Source: Priapulus caudatus (Eukaryota; Priapulida; Priapulimorpha; Priapulimorphida; Priapulidae). Taken from it: a stretch of 64,000 nt of DNA. This document shows, in pieces, positions 23,901-32,789 of the stretch. How positions within the stretch are numbered: position 1 is the stretch's first letter; each line of letters starts with the position of its first letter. The stretch spans positions 161,690 through 225,689 of the forward strand of contig NW_014577281.1 in the NCBI RefSeq assembly GCF_000485595.1, written 5' to 3'. The notes beneath the pieces were generated by a model. It searched no databases. It was not told where the DNA came from and saw only the letters and a program-made list of their open reading frames with translations. The position numbers and the translations under genes are program-made.

Positions 23901-25002
23901 CGTCGGAGGAGCGGCCGTCGCCGCGGCGACTCGACATCCCCGATGATCGCTGCATCATCATCGACGAGCACACGCCGTCGCCGACGGTCGACTCGTCACC
24001 GATGCTGATGCGGCCGTTGTCGGGCGCGCCGCTGTGGGGCGTGGCCTCGCAGCGCGCCGGCGACGGCCTGCGACCCTCACAGAAGGTGGAGCTGGCGACG
24101 GGCGGCGCGAGGCAGGCGCCCGCGATCCCCGTCCTGAGACCGGTCGACGTTGACGCGTCGCACAGCTGGGCGAAGACGGAGCCGAAGCCGACGTCGCCTG
24201 CCACGAGGGAGGCGATACCCAGGTGGCAGGGCGGCGCGTCGTCGCACGCAAAGTCGGCGCTGCCGCGGTGGCTGCATCAGAGCAAGTCGCCGACGGGGGA
24301 GACGTCGCCGAAGATTCCCGCAAGCTCGTACGTCGCGGGGAAGGCGTCGGTCGCCGCGGAGACCCCTGCAAAGGTTGCGTCGGCGGAGCCTGAGGGTGCT
24401 GCGCAGCCGGCCGTTGAGACGCCGCCGGCGACCGTCGACAGGCTGCCGAAATGGTCGCATCGAGTCAAGCAGTATTCTGGTACGTAGAAGTTTGTCGGCG
24501 ATGGATGCACTTATGTTTAACAGTAAGCCATTGTCTGTGTTCTACATATTATGTCATATATCAGGATGAATGATCTAATTCATTCTGGAAAATCAAGGAG
24601 ATGTATGTATATATGTATGTAGGTATATAATATATATATATATGTAAATGATTGGTAAATATCCAGCTGGCAGTATTATTGTAATTTTGTATTGGGTAAG
24701 ATTTCCTACGTTTCCTACTAGTACAGTGTCGCTTCTTTAGCCATTAAATGTTTGTGAGCACTAAGCTATGTAAATGAGTGAAATTTGTTGGTTTGCAAAT
24801 AAGTGAATGTTGCCTCTAATTACTCACTCATATGGTTTCAGTGTTTATTTTTAAGGATAATTTCTGAACTGACATTGATATAACTGTTCCGTATCCAATA
24901 GGTTCCTCAAAGCTGATGCAAGATCTGAAGAAGTTGGAAGAGGAAACGTCATCTATTAACTTGCCGAAGGTCTATCGCAGACAGTCAAAGCATGATGGGT
25001 GA
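2801..25002 (+). CDS. ARHGAP32/33: PX-SH3-RhoGAP protein, ARHGAP32/ARHGAP33 family (17 coding exons)
   Basis: Coding exons: 2801-2923, 5045-5106, 6411-6495, 7869-8023, 8808-8883, 9275-9367, 9732-9857, 10500-10577, 11948-12218, 12673-12775, 13357-13501, 13991-14175, 15004-15146, 15384-15582, 18019-18365, 18891-24479, 24902-25002. Every junction is GT-AG and the phases join into one 2626-residue frame. Order: PX about residues 95-198, SH3 227-280 (KRYTAQ, GWWRGKRGF, GFFPRECVEL), RhoGAP 342-545 with the arginine finger R379 in GIYRLSG and the NPLLTYQLY and VWAPNLLR motifs. Then come RPKSLA, a GWKAFF/VKSAESLL block, and a long low-complexity tail. Family members stimulate GTP hydrolysis by Cdc42 and Rac1 and act at membranes and the cytoskeleton, notably in neurons; that role is inferred from the family. 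Vertebrate relatives run about 1300-2100 residues, so the tail here is long. The first exon begins after an acceptor at 2789-2790 with no in-frame stop before the ATG, so an upstream coding or 5' UTR exon may exist. The ATG at 2801 is the first Met. Confidence 0.93.
3140..3610. repeat. TG-rich minisatellite in intron 1
   Basis: Degenerate tandem units built from gtgtgcttgtctgtggtgtg and agttgtta, with higher-order repeats of about 60 bp. Confidence 0.8.
4600..4730. repeat. Dispersed repeat copy in intron 1
   Basis: Shares 'gagca..aacaaacattt' and 'acagag..ttctagtgcatatt' with 5623-5755 in intron 2, in the same orientation and diverged. Family unknown. Confidence 0.5.
5045..5106 (+). CDS. ARHGAP32/33: RhoGAP gene exon 2
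   Basis: Acceptor attgcag, donor GTAAGT. Encodes a short linker ending KIKHIVP. It ends two bases into the proline codon that exon 3 completes. Confidence 0.85.
5623..5755. repeat. Dispersed repeat copy in intron 2
   Basis: Second copy of the repeat at 4600-4730: shared blocks of 10-16 bases separated by mismatches and small indels. Confidence 0.5.
6411..6495 (+). CDS. ARHGAP32/33: RhoGAP gene exon 3 (conserved pre-PX motif)
   Basis: Acceptor ttctctacag, donor GTAAGT. Encodes FPKLDECAHFHYDHIEI. The CAHFHY motif is characteristic of ARHGAP32/33 just ahead of the PX domain. Confidence 0.92.
7556..7725. repeat. ACGC/CA-rich simple repeat in intron 3
   Basis: Degenerate (CA)/(CACG)/(GCACGCAC) microsatellite ending about 145 bp before exon 4. 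The His/Thr- and Cys-rich ORFs over it are artefacts. Confidence 0.75.
7869..8023 (+). CDS. ARHGAP32/33: RhoGAP gene exon 4 (PX domain, first part)
   Basis: Acceptor tttcacag, donor GTACAT. Encodes VFYVQITCNNKSWIVRRTYE followed by NFRMLDKQLHR. The RRTYENF stretch is the PX R-x-Y/F lipid-site region. Confidence 0.93.
8808..8883 (+). CDS. ARHGAP32/33: RhoGAP gene exon 5 (PX domain)
   Basis: Acceptor aaatatag, donor GTATGT. Encodes CVYDRKYSQLTELPKGEVLS, equivalent to the HRCIFDRR..LPELP stretch of vertebrate family members. Confidence 0.92.
9275..9367 (+). CDS. ARHGAP32/33: RhoGAP gene exon 6 (end of PX domain)
   Basis: Acceptor tctcctcag, donor GTACAC, 31 codons in phase 0. Encodes LSNYLARFTSIAG and SCGPILNWLE, the last PX helix with the family CGPxLxWxE signature. 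Confidence 0.92.
9732..9857 (+). CDS. ARHGAP32/33: RhoGAP gene exon 7 (PX-SH3 linker, SH3 start)
   Basis: Acceptor ttccgacag, donor GTAAAT, 42 codons. Encodes INTPAIAAAHVVKRYTAQAA then DEISFE. The SH3 domain opens at KRYTAQ (residue 227). Confidence 0.95.
10500..10577 (+). CDS. ARHGAP32/33: RhoGAP gene exon 8 (SH3 core)
   Basis: Acceptor tattggcag, donor GTAGGT, 26 codons. Encodes VGDIISVIDM and GWWRGKRGFE. The WW pair is the SH3 ligand-binding tryptophan site. Confidence 0.95.
11176..11515. repeat. 22-bp minisatellite in intron 8
   Basis: About 15 tandem copies of aactgcatcccaccgtgactgt. The central copies are near identical and the outer ones degenerate (cacaccgtaacagtaactgcat). Confidence 0.9.
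11515..11850. repeat. Degenerate 'cactaaaccctgcacta' tandem array
   Basis: Follows the 22-bp array directly, with irregular units of about 20-24 bp. Ends about 100 bp before exon 9. Confidence 0.85.
11948..12218 (+). CDS. ARHGAP32/33: RhoGAP gene exon 9 (SH3 end, RhoGAP start)
   Basis: Acceptor tgctgcag, donor GTGAGT; GC-rich. Encodes VGFFPRECVEL, a linker with FLRSFLTSRPSRRKLKQSGI, and VFGCDLGEHLLNNGLE, which opens the RhoGAP domain. Confidence 0.95.
12673..12775 (+). CDS. ARHGAP32/33: RhoGAP gene exon 10 (catalytic arginine)
   Basis: Acceptor tattttag, donor GTAAGA. Encodes VLKCCGSTIEKHGIVDGIYR and LSGVSSNIQKLR. The R in GIYRLSG (residue 379) is the arginine finger, so the GAP should be active. 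Confidence 0.95.
13130..13342. repeat. 71-bp tandem repeat, three copies, abutting exon 11
   Basis: tatcagtcggtcgttgacgt starts at 13136, 13207 and 13278, exactly 71 bp apart. The array ends about 15 bp before the exon 11 acceptor, so it may supply the polypyrimidine/branch region. Confidence 0.9.
13357..13501 (+). CDS. ARHGAP32/33: RhoGAP gene exon 11
   Basis: Acceptor gtttgtag, donor GTGAGT. Encodes FDEDRIPDM, QDIHCVASLLKMYFREL and PNPLLTYQLYDSFV. The LKxYFRELPNPLL core is conserved in RhoGAP domains. A 71-bp minisatellite runs right up to the acceptor. Confidence 0.95.
13688..13763. repeat. (CAG)n/(TAG)n microsatellite in intron 11
   Basis: Imperfect agcagc/agtagt triplets. The poly-Leu ORF on the opposite strand is a by-product. 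Confidence 0.85.
13991..14175 (+). CDS. ARHGAP32/33: RhoGAP gene exon 12
   Basis: Acceptor ctgttcgcag, donor GTGTGC. Encodes LPPPHYRTLKYLIRHLAKVA and NIAIVWAPNLLR. The NxAIVWAPNLL helix is the conserved C-terminal RhoGAP block. Confidence 0.95.
15004..15146 (+). CDS. ARHGAP32/33: RhoGAP gene exon 13 (end of RhoGAP domain)
   Basis: Acceptor tatattacag, donor GTGAGG. Encodes VGIQAVVTEFLIQYCDVIF, the last RhoGAP helix. Confidence 0.93.
15384..15582 (+). CDS. ARHGAP32/33: RhoGAP gene exon 14
   Basis: Acceptor atgacag, donor GTAGGT. Encodes RPKSLAISTPAKLLSLEEAR, a block conserved after the GAP domain in ARHGAP32/33, then VNFALLPAHQSYIEVGGGP. Confidence 0.92.
15945..17100. repeat. 58-bp satellite array, error-rich copy
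   Basis: About 19 noisy copies of the unit containing 'acatgcactaaactgtgcat' and 'actgccctgatgtg'. Unlike the clean array at 17795-18009, nearly every copy has single-base insertions or deletions at random places, as in uncorrected long reads. Confidence 0.85.
17105..17784 (+). other. Corrupted duplicate of exon 15 and its flanks (likely assembly artefact)
   Basis: From about 17186 the sequence follows 18005-18535 base for base (ctccgcag, gggcaagaaggcgaa, ttcttcacga, gagacgcccgagctgcgcgct, gagacgccgacgcggcgca, then intronic ttgtctcggatttatcggttg and ataaccaggaatgca). It carries scattered 1-4 base indels in exon and intron alike. The frame is destroyed. The copy stops at the N gap. Random indels irrespective of coding status argue for sequencing error, not a decayed paralogue. 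About 80 bases before it (17105-17185) have no counterpart in the clean copy. Confidence 0.85.
17785..17794. other. Assembly gap, 10 N
   Basis: Ten Ns joining the noisy segment to the clean 58-bp array. The fixed small size implies an unknown or negative true gap. Confidence 0.99.
17795..18009. repeat. 58-bp satellite array, clean copy
   Basis: About 3.7 regular copies of the 58-bp unit acatgcactaaactgtgcat...ctgatgtgct, ending 9 bp before exon 15. Confidence 0.92.
18019..18365 (+). CDS. ARHGAP32/33: RhoGAP gene exon 15
   Basis: Acceptor atccgcag, donor GTGAGT. Encodes KKGKKAKTPLGWKAFFTMRR and LRTVKSAESLL, both recognisable in vertebrate homologues. A corrupted copy of this exon precedes it at about 17190-17610. 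Confidence 0.93.
18891..24479 (+). CDS. ARHGAP32/33: RhoGAP gene exon 16 (giant tail exon)
   Basis: 5589 bp without a stop, acceptor tgtctttcag, donor GTACGT at 24480. Begins DGSSESPRIISPVRTTSFES and is GC-rich. It encodes about 1862 residues of mostly disordered Ser/Pro/Glu/Ala-rich sequence with basic islands (KKYGHKRKVSASFKEKF) and an 11-residue tandem repeat near 21157-21435. No globular domain is visible. In relatives this tail carries SH3-ligand and kinase-target sites. If the donor is not used, the frame ends at TAG 24485-24487 after Gly-Thr. Confidence 0.93.
21157..21435 (+). repeat. Coding 33-bp minisatellite (11-residue repeats)
   Basis: Within exon 16, units such as PFQLAEGTGEV, PFQLAEGTGEA and PFQLAEGIGEP repeat in frame, flanked by degenerate CQLAEDI/CHLAEDI units. 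The repeats are acidic and regular. Confidence 0.9.
24902..25002 (+). CDS. ARHGAP32/33: RhoGAP gene exon 17 (C-terminus)
   Basis: Acceptor gtatccaatag, phase matching exon 16. Encodes SSKLMQDLKKLEEETSSINL then PKVYRRQSKHDG and TGA. The acidic/basic heptad-like start suggests a short helix. Confidence 0.82.
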
Positions 25003-28000
25003 ATTTCATGCCGAAACCTTCTCACTAGTTTACGTCTGCAGTAAGAACGGATGTGAGCCGTCGCAGGGCTAGTTTGCACACGAACCCATGCACACCTACC
25101 AAAAGGTATTTTCAAGCACTCTGCCATCGTGGAGAGTGATAGTATTCAGCTGCTGTGGTCTCTAGGCGAGGTAACCTATGGTTATCGCTGATCTCTGCTA
25201 CATCACGTGTGTCGTGTGCTGTCCCCTCGCCTTCTTGTTGCACATCATCTGCCCTTGTGCGCGTCCCGTTGATGAGTGTTGTTGTGTCATTGTAATCTCT
25301 TGCCTACTCGCCTTCCAATTTAATTTGATCTGATTGTACACTATCTTTAACAAGTGTATATGGAAGGGTGCGTGCACTGTAATGGCTCCTTAGCTAATGT
25401 ATATGCAAGCAACGCTTACCAGCTGCTTTCATTATATAGTAACCACTCGATTCGTCTTTGAATCAAAAACGTTGTTCCGTTGATGCTGGAACATCTATGT
25501 GGCTGTGGGTGTGCGAATCCGGATTTCACGTGCCACGGGCTGCTGGCATAATATCAGTGACTCGTATATGCATAATAGAAATGCAGTTGTATTAATTGTG
25601 AATATGTGTGTATGCGAATAGTCAAAACTACACCAAACTGAACCGAGAATAAGTATGTTTTCGGCAAAGATGTGCTATCTGTCATGACTTTCTACGTGGG
25701 TGTTCACACCTATCTGTGTTCCTTCACAATTTTAAAAATGTTTCTCCTCATTTTAGCATTGTTTTAATTAAAGGTGTGCATAGCGGTCAATTCTGCCCGT
25801 TGTACTATGAGGTGCAGTACCGACCATAAGTATGGGTCTGGTGTAAAAAAAGATTTTAAAGAATTGATATGATGGTGAATTGACGTGTAAATTTGATAAA
25901 TTACGATATATGTAGAACATTTATAAAACATTTTTAGCTTTTATCAATTCATGCAGCACTTCAATTTCCCATCAAAAGAGGAAACATTAAATTAAATGTG
26001 TTGGAGTTACTGACTATAATGTGTAACCCATCTGCATGGGTTTCGTGTTCTTCTATGTCACAGTTTGCTGCAGTACTGTGTGACGTTTTAGACTTGATGT
26101 CGTTCTGATATTTTTGCTGCTGGTTTGCTGACCTCTTGTAGCTTGCCCGACATCTCTTCATATGCAGCAAACATAATTTAAATTGAAAACCCTTGTTAAT
26201 GGTGGTTTCATTCAACAACTTATATATTATGGCAATATATAGCTAACGACATTATGTTGTTGTTTTAATATATATCCGTTGATAGTTGAACGGATAGCTC
26301 GCTCGGTATGCCTCAGATAAGGATGCTATTATTAAGTGCCTGAAAAGCTACAAGTACTGAATCTCGCGTTTACAGGTGACTGAACATTCTGTGCAGAATC
26401 ATCAGTGGTATATCTTTTTCACTATTTTTATTCTTCTATATGCTCTCAGCCAACCTTGCATAATAAATAATAGTGAGTAGCTTCACTGGGCACGTGATTC
26501 TAGAGACCATTCTGGGAGGATATTTCTCGATTTTACCCTTTTGTTTGAAATTTGTAACAGTCGGGGCTTTGTGGCGATGTGTAAGGGCCACTCGTTTGGC
26601 AGTAACGGTACGGTAATTTATGTCATATCTTGTGCCAAAATTAACGACAACGGTGAAATTATGGGCTGTAAAAGTTTTCCATCAAGGTTCCTATTAACAA
26701 GTTGACCTTGATGTGGCGTCCTCGGAGTAGATGGGCGGAGACGCGTGTCAATTAATTTGGAGACTCATTCTGAATCTATAGAGTAGAACATTCTTACTCG
26801 GTGTGAGCAAAGAAATCATAGATCTGCCTGCGCGTTGTTAAGAAACTACCATCCCGTCAGTTTGCTTCGTGCGTGTGCTTCCTTGTCAGTAAAAGTAAAC
26901 ATGCACAGCAGCTTTGTGCGTGATGTCATTTGTAAATTATTTATTAGTGTGTCTTTACAGTATCCGTTTTAGTGTCTGGTTCGCCTCCATATGTGACGTG
27001 GTGGTAGCAGAAGTAATCACTAGCAGAACGCGCCCCCTATAGAACTGGCTTAAGCCTACCTAGTCATCTGTATTCCTCAAGTTGTTTCCATGTTTATGTT
27101 TAGATTAAGATCGTATTATCCATGTTGTTGTAATATGGTACGTTTCAAATTTATATATTATAAACATGTACATAGCTACATACGTGAACACGTTGCAGAG
27201 ATGAAATTTACGTGATTTTGGTGTTGCAGTCGGCTAACAGTTATTCGAGTAATCATGAGGAGATGGTTTGACCTATGGTTGTGATGCGGCAGAAAGATAT
27301 GTCGCCAATAATGTTCTCTGATACACAACGTATGAGATATAACGGCTATATGTACTGTAAACAAAGTTCGTGAACGAATACGGAGAGGAAACGGAAGTAG
27401 CACGCGTCGGGAAGTAGCGGCTTATAAATAGCATTAGTAAACGTGTGGAAGGGTTTTTGTATTATATATACCAAGCGTTACCACGTGTTTGTTTGCGTCT
27501 CGGCAAGGTGACATCCTCTAGTCAATGTGGACTGTTAAGCTAAGCTGTAGACCTGCTGTTATCAATCGTCTTTGCGTGCGTGCTTGAGAGAGAAGTTGAG
27601 AATATTTTATCGTGAGTATATGGGGGGTAGGGGGCATGTTCTCATGTATGTACATCTTTAGTTATTCTGTGGCATGCCCTCGTGTCCCTCCTGTGTGTAC
27701 TGCATTACTTCTTTAATTGATGAAGTTGCCAGTGAGATTTCTTTAAATAATTCATTATTCCTACTAATCCGTATAACTAACGCGACGCTTATATTTTGCT
27801 CATTCAGTAGAACAGTAGCGTTTCGGTGAGGCTGAAGGAGGGATTCAGCACTTGTGATGCTCTGGCGCTCGCCTTTGCGTGCTTAGTCTCGGAACTGAAT
27901 CTGCTCATTTTTTGCAATACCTATTGTGTTTCTAAACGTGCATGTACTTTTGCTTTGTTTGTCTTGCATATATATTATATACATATACATATGTGCGTAC

Positions 28001-28705
28001 ATACTGTGGCGATGACTGTTACCTGATGTTACTCGTTAGGAATCTCCAGTTTCTCGAACGTATCAGTTCGTTTGATAAGTGTAATGCGTGAGTTTGGCCT
28101 ATTGATTCGAGTGTGTACAGTGTGAGGATTTGCGTGTTATATTAATGTACACGTTATACAGAAATTACGTCTAACACATTTGGTTTCTTCTATTAGCCTT
28201 GTTTTTTAATCGTGGCGAAAACTGTTTTGTCTGTCCTGCTTTACTGGTAGTGTTTTGCTGACTTTCCGATATTAGAAATATTCGGAACGGCTAGCAAGTG
28301 TCTTCTTGTAAATTCATTACTCGTGGGGAAATATCCATTATTGATATTATTATATGCATGATGTGGCGTTAGGTTGTAGACATTAATTAAAGCATTTAGC
28401 ACTGCACAGCGCATCTGTACAAATAAAGACCATGCATTTTACACGGCAAACTATTTTATTTATCGCGATAGCCATTTGACGTGTTGTAAACTATGTTGTC
28501 TCTATTTTTGTCTATTATTATTGTACTCCGTTTACGAGCGGTTTAGTTCACCTAAGCTGTATGTATACGTTTATCTACTTCGATTGCCAGCTGCTGTTAT
28601 ACTGCTTCATCATGTTATCATGTAAGGCCACATGGCTGTTCCTATGAATTTACCTGCTAAATGTGTTCTTCCCCCCCCCTTCTCTCTCTCTCTCTCTCTC
28701 GTTTT

Positions 28706-28778
<73 letters not shown>

Positions 28779-29136
28779 CTCTCTAGTCTACGCACAATAT
28801 AAAAGATATCGCATTCGAAGTCCACTATAGTCTAAAGATCTGTGAGGTATGGCCGCGAGGTTCGTTGTAAGATCTGGTTATAAAAAGGCTCACGAAAAAG
28901 CTTGCAAGGACCAAACGACAAACAAGAGCCCTACCAAAGGCGACCGGCGTTAAATCCATCCGTTGTGTAAGGTTAGCCCGATTTCGTTTTCCATATATGT
29001 CTGTGTAATGTAATCAACGTTGGCTTCTTATTAACTTAACTGTACGATATGATTTTATTCGTCTTTTTTTACACAGCTGGCATATCAATATTCATTGTGT
29101 AACCGAATAAAGAGACATGAAATAGATATAGAGGAG
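25003..29136. other. Region after the RhoGAP stop: 3' UTR and intergenic
   Basis: No supported gene. AATAAA hexamers on the plus strand at 26462, 28422 and 29106 are candidate poly(A) signals; transcript data would be needed to choose. The region is largely single-copy in appearance until the CT tract at 28681. Confidence 0.45.
28681..28785. repeat. (CT)n microsatellite
   Basis: About 105 bp of nearly pure CT, with small ttctctct interruptions. Confidence 0.97.
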
Positions 29137-30054
29137 TTGTGGTTTTCTGTTTCGTGTGATTGACGTTGAATTCTGGTCATGGTTAATAATTCTAGTAAAT
29201 AATTGATTCTCTCTAAGAAATAAGTACATGATACGACTAATCGTCATCTTTTCGGCATACGCTGTTACCCCTCTACTACTTTAAATGTCTATTCGTTTTC
29301 AAGCATGTCTATTATAAGGCTCACATGATATTGGATATTTAATCGACAAATTCGCCACGTTCAAATTATACAATTTTGATTACCAGTGAAAACTGGATTA
29401 ACCTAATTCTTGGGCGTCGGAGAGCCACCATAATTCTGAAAACAAAATGATTGGAAATGTTAGATGTTTAGTTCATATAAGATTAAAGTCGACTTCTATC
29501 ACAATATCCCGTTAAACCTCAAATAACAACTTCGCTATATTGCTGTGATGCCGCTGAAGTGATAGTTTCAGTTTATTAACCGTTACTGTACATTCGAACC
29601 ATTTAAAAAACAATTATTACTGATCCTCGTAGTCTGAAATATTGTCACTGAATCATACATTAGTCAAATTTGTTGTAAAATAACTACAATATACATACGC
29701 GATTTCACTTCGCGGGGATCTTTTACGATCTCCATTTCACGATATTTGCTGGTGGAATTCCAATGGGCTTTTTCCGGTTGTCAACCAACTGGCTAAAATG
29801 ATAGCCGCACGTGGCCTTTCCCAGCGACGCAAACGGTGCAAGAGTATTTACCTTAAACATAACATAATTATATAGGCGGTAGATGATAACGAAATGCCTA
29901 GTTGACTTAATCGTAAAGCCGGTAATGTAACTATCTCTGACACATCGTTGTCTTTACTTACGTTATATTTTCGTTCCTACTTGATATGAGTATAATAATA
30001 ATTTCGTATGATCTCCGATATTATTTAATTGTATTATTTAATTTATATAGATAT

Positions 30055-30254
30055 ATGTGCGTGTGCGCGCATGCGTGCGTGCATGGGTGCGCATACGTGC
30101 GTGCGTGTGTGCGCATGCACGCGTGCGTGAGTGCGTGTGTGCGCATGCACGCGTGCGTGAGTGCGCGTATGTTTGTGTGCTTTCGCATGTATTTGTGTGC
30201 GTGGCACCCATCCAATTCAAATAAAAACTACAAACACGCGCACACGCACGCACG

Positions 30255-30318
<64 letters not shown>
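30055..30318. repeat. (GCGTGC)n and (CA)n microsatellites
   Basis: GTGCGTGC-rich tract (30055-30200), about 40 bp of ordinary sequence, then (CACG)n and pure (CA)n to 30318. The two tracts are partly complementary. Confidence 0.95.
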
Positions 30319-30320
<2 letters not shown>

Positions 30321-32752
30321 TTTCGTTATATTACAACTGGAGCACGTTTCTCACGCAATTTACGCTCGAAACATTAATAATAATGATTAATAATAATGAT
30401 GTAATTATATATATATATATATACGCCTAGAGAGAACCCGAAACACATACGTCGGGTATTGTAATGGTTTGTATGTGTTGTAATCATCTGATCACGTCAT
30501 GTATATGTAAACATCATATATCATCATATCTTGTAATGTCATACGTTTATAAAATTTGTCTAATCGTAATGTGTTGTATTGATTTATAATGTCATGTCAT
30601 GTATAGTAATATAATATAACGTCGTGTATTGTACGTAGTACAACGTTGTGTATTGTGATAGATTGTGTGTGCTGTTGTCATCAGATCACGTCATGTGTTG
30701 CTAATATCATTCAATATCGTGTCTTGGAATGTAATAATTTATGTACTGTAACTAATGTGTATGGCTGACTCGATGACCGCAAGGTCTTTTCGCCATACCT
30801 GTGCATATAATAACAAAGTTATAACTGTTTAATTTTCTCACTGTCTGATTTATCCGTTTAGCACAAATAAAAATCTTGAAATCTTGAAACGGGCATTACA
30901 CAGAATAATAAATGTAGTACAAATATATATATATATATACACTGTATTAAAATGTAATAAAACAATGACACGTTTCTCACGTTGTATACGCCTCCTGCGG
31001 TCGGCACTGTCGAGCGTTGCTGCGGGCTAAGATGGCGGGAAAACTGCGCACATCTGCTCTCTGCATAGTACGCAATATCGTAATCAATATTTGCAATAAG
31101 CTTTATTATGGGGCATACACACGTCCGGCAGAACGTTATATCTTTTATATCAATGGTGCGTATTTACGCTAACGAAGCGTCTGTCATGCACGATTGTAAC
31201 AACTGATGGTAATTTTATATGCATCGTCCGTTTACTTATCCGTTCCTTGTAAAATTAAGTTTTTTCTCATTGTTAAAAATTTAGCTCGTTATATTAGGCC
31301 GTTGTGATTATTTTCATTAGTTCCGTTTTCCTGTGATGTAACATGGTGTGCACTACTGACGCTATTAATTCTAAAGAAAATCTTCGATAACTCTGCAACG
31401 GCCGACATCCATTCTTTTATAAATTCAAAGTCGGTACTAAAGTAATAAATAATAAAACATTCGAATCTTACCAATTTCGTTGCATATCCTGAATGTTTTT
31501 ATCCTACAGCAAGCATTTTGCGGCAACCATACTGTTTTAAAGTTTCTTTTACAGTTATCACATTTATGAGGGGCAACGCGAATTACGATAGCCATATTGC
31601 ATTATGTTAAAAAAGCATCAAGGTCTAGCAGACAGGTCTAGCGTGGTGCGGTATCTGTTGCTATGGGGTTCAAACGTCATCGAATTATTGATGTGACGTG
31701 GCGCTGGTTTCCATGACGATCAATCGATTTACTTCTACGCCGACGTTAATTGTACTATTATTGTCATGGGATATAAATAAAATCTATCAACAAGGACGAT
31801 TTCAATCATTATCCTGCATCCGCATGTTTCTAAAGAGGCGTATCCTCACACAATACACCGGTCGCCGGTGAATTGCAAAACTGATTGCATATATGATACA
31901 AATACAAATTTACAGCCCAATAGGCCGGGCCGGCCTACCTATATAGACGTACACAAAGACTAAACCAATAATTGAGACACTAGTGCCGGACTATCGGCAA
32001 ATCGACGTTCTATAGTCTATTTTATTAGTCAGTAGGCCTAGTATAATTTGTTCTATTGTAGGCCTATACCTGTGTCGGGACTTATTTTGGCAGGCATAGT
32101 CGAGCTAAGTATAAAGTCCGGGGGAGGAGACATTATACTTACACCGTTACACGGCTAACACTTATATTCGAGAATGGTTAATTTTTACAAAAAGTTCGGA
32201 TACGTGAAAGATTATAAAATAATTGTTTTGCCATGCCACCTCAAAAATCGAGATGATGGTACTAGCTGGTACCGTTTTTCTCGATCGGTATATTACGAAA
32301 TAATTTTTTAAATGGTTATTCTGAGTAATGTTATTTTTAACATACGTCGAAAATCCAAGGAAAATCCATATTAATAAAAACTTTTTAGGGAAAACGGGAG
32401 CGACATAATTATCAGCCAGAAAATGCATTTTTATCAAATTTATCAAGCAAATTATCCTTGACATAAAAAGCGGGTATATCGTAAAAACGAAAACTTTGAT
32501 TTGGAATTGGCAGAATTTAATTGGTTATATTCTCTTTGAACAAGGGGAGTGAAAATGCGACGTACACCATTTTTTCCATAGAGTGCACCCCACCAGAGTC
32601 GAGGCACAACCCTTGTATGGGTTATGCTTATGGGTAGATCAATAAAACACGGGCGATAGAATCGCGATCCTCGCTTGCACGCGCGAATATATTCGGTCAG
32701 TCATGTTGAGCCGCTGCACATGAGCGGTGTTCCAATGACGATTACTGATAGT

Positions 32753-32789
32753 ATAGATATATACAACACATTGTGTTGTATATATCTAT
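32753..32789. repeat. Perfect 37-bp palindrome
   Basis: 18-bp arms atagatatatacaacaca and its complement around a single T. Confidence 0.9.

Noticed and set aside
18929-24487. A stand-alone 1852-codon gene
   Set aside because: It is exon 16 of the RhoGAP gene: a clear acceptor at 18889-18890, phase fits exon 15, and the assumed start is a GTG inside the exon.
19126-24510. Many long antisense and shifted-frame ORFs
   Set aside because: They are shadows of the GC-rich exon; Arg/Ala-rich, with no domains.
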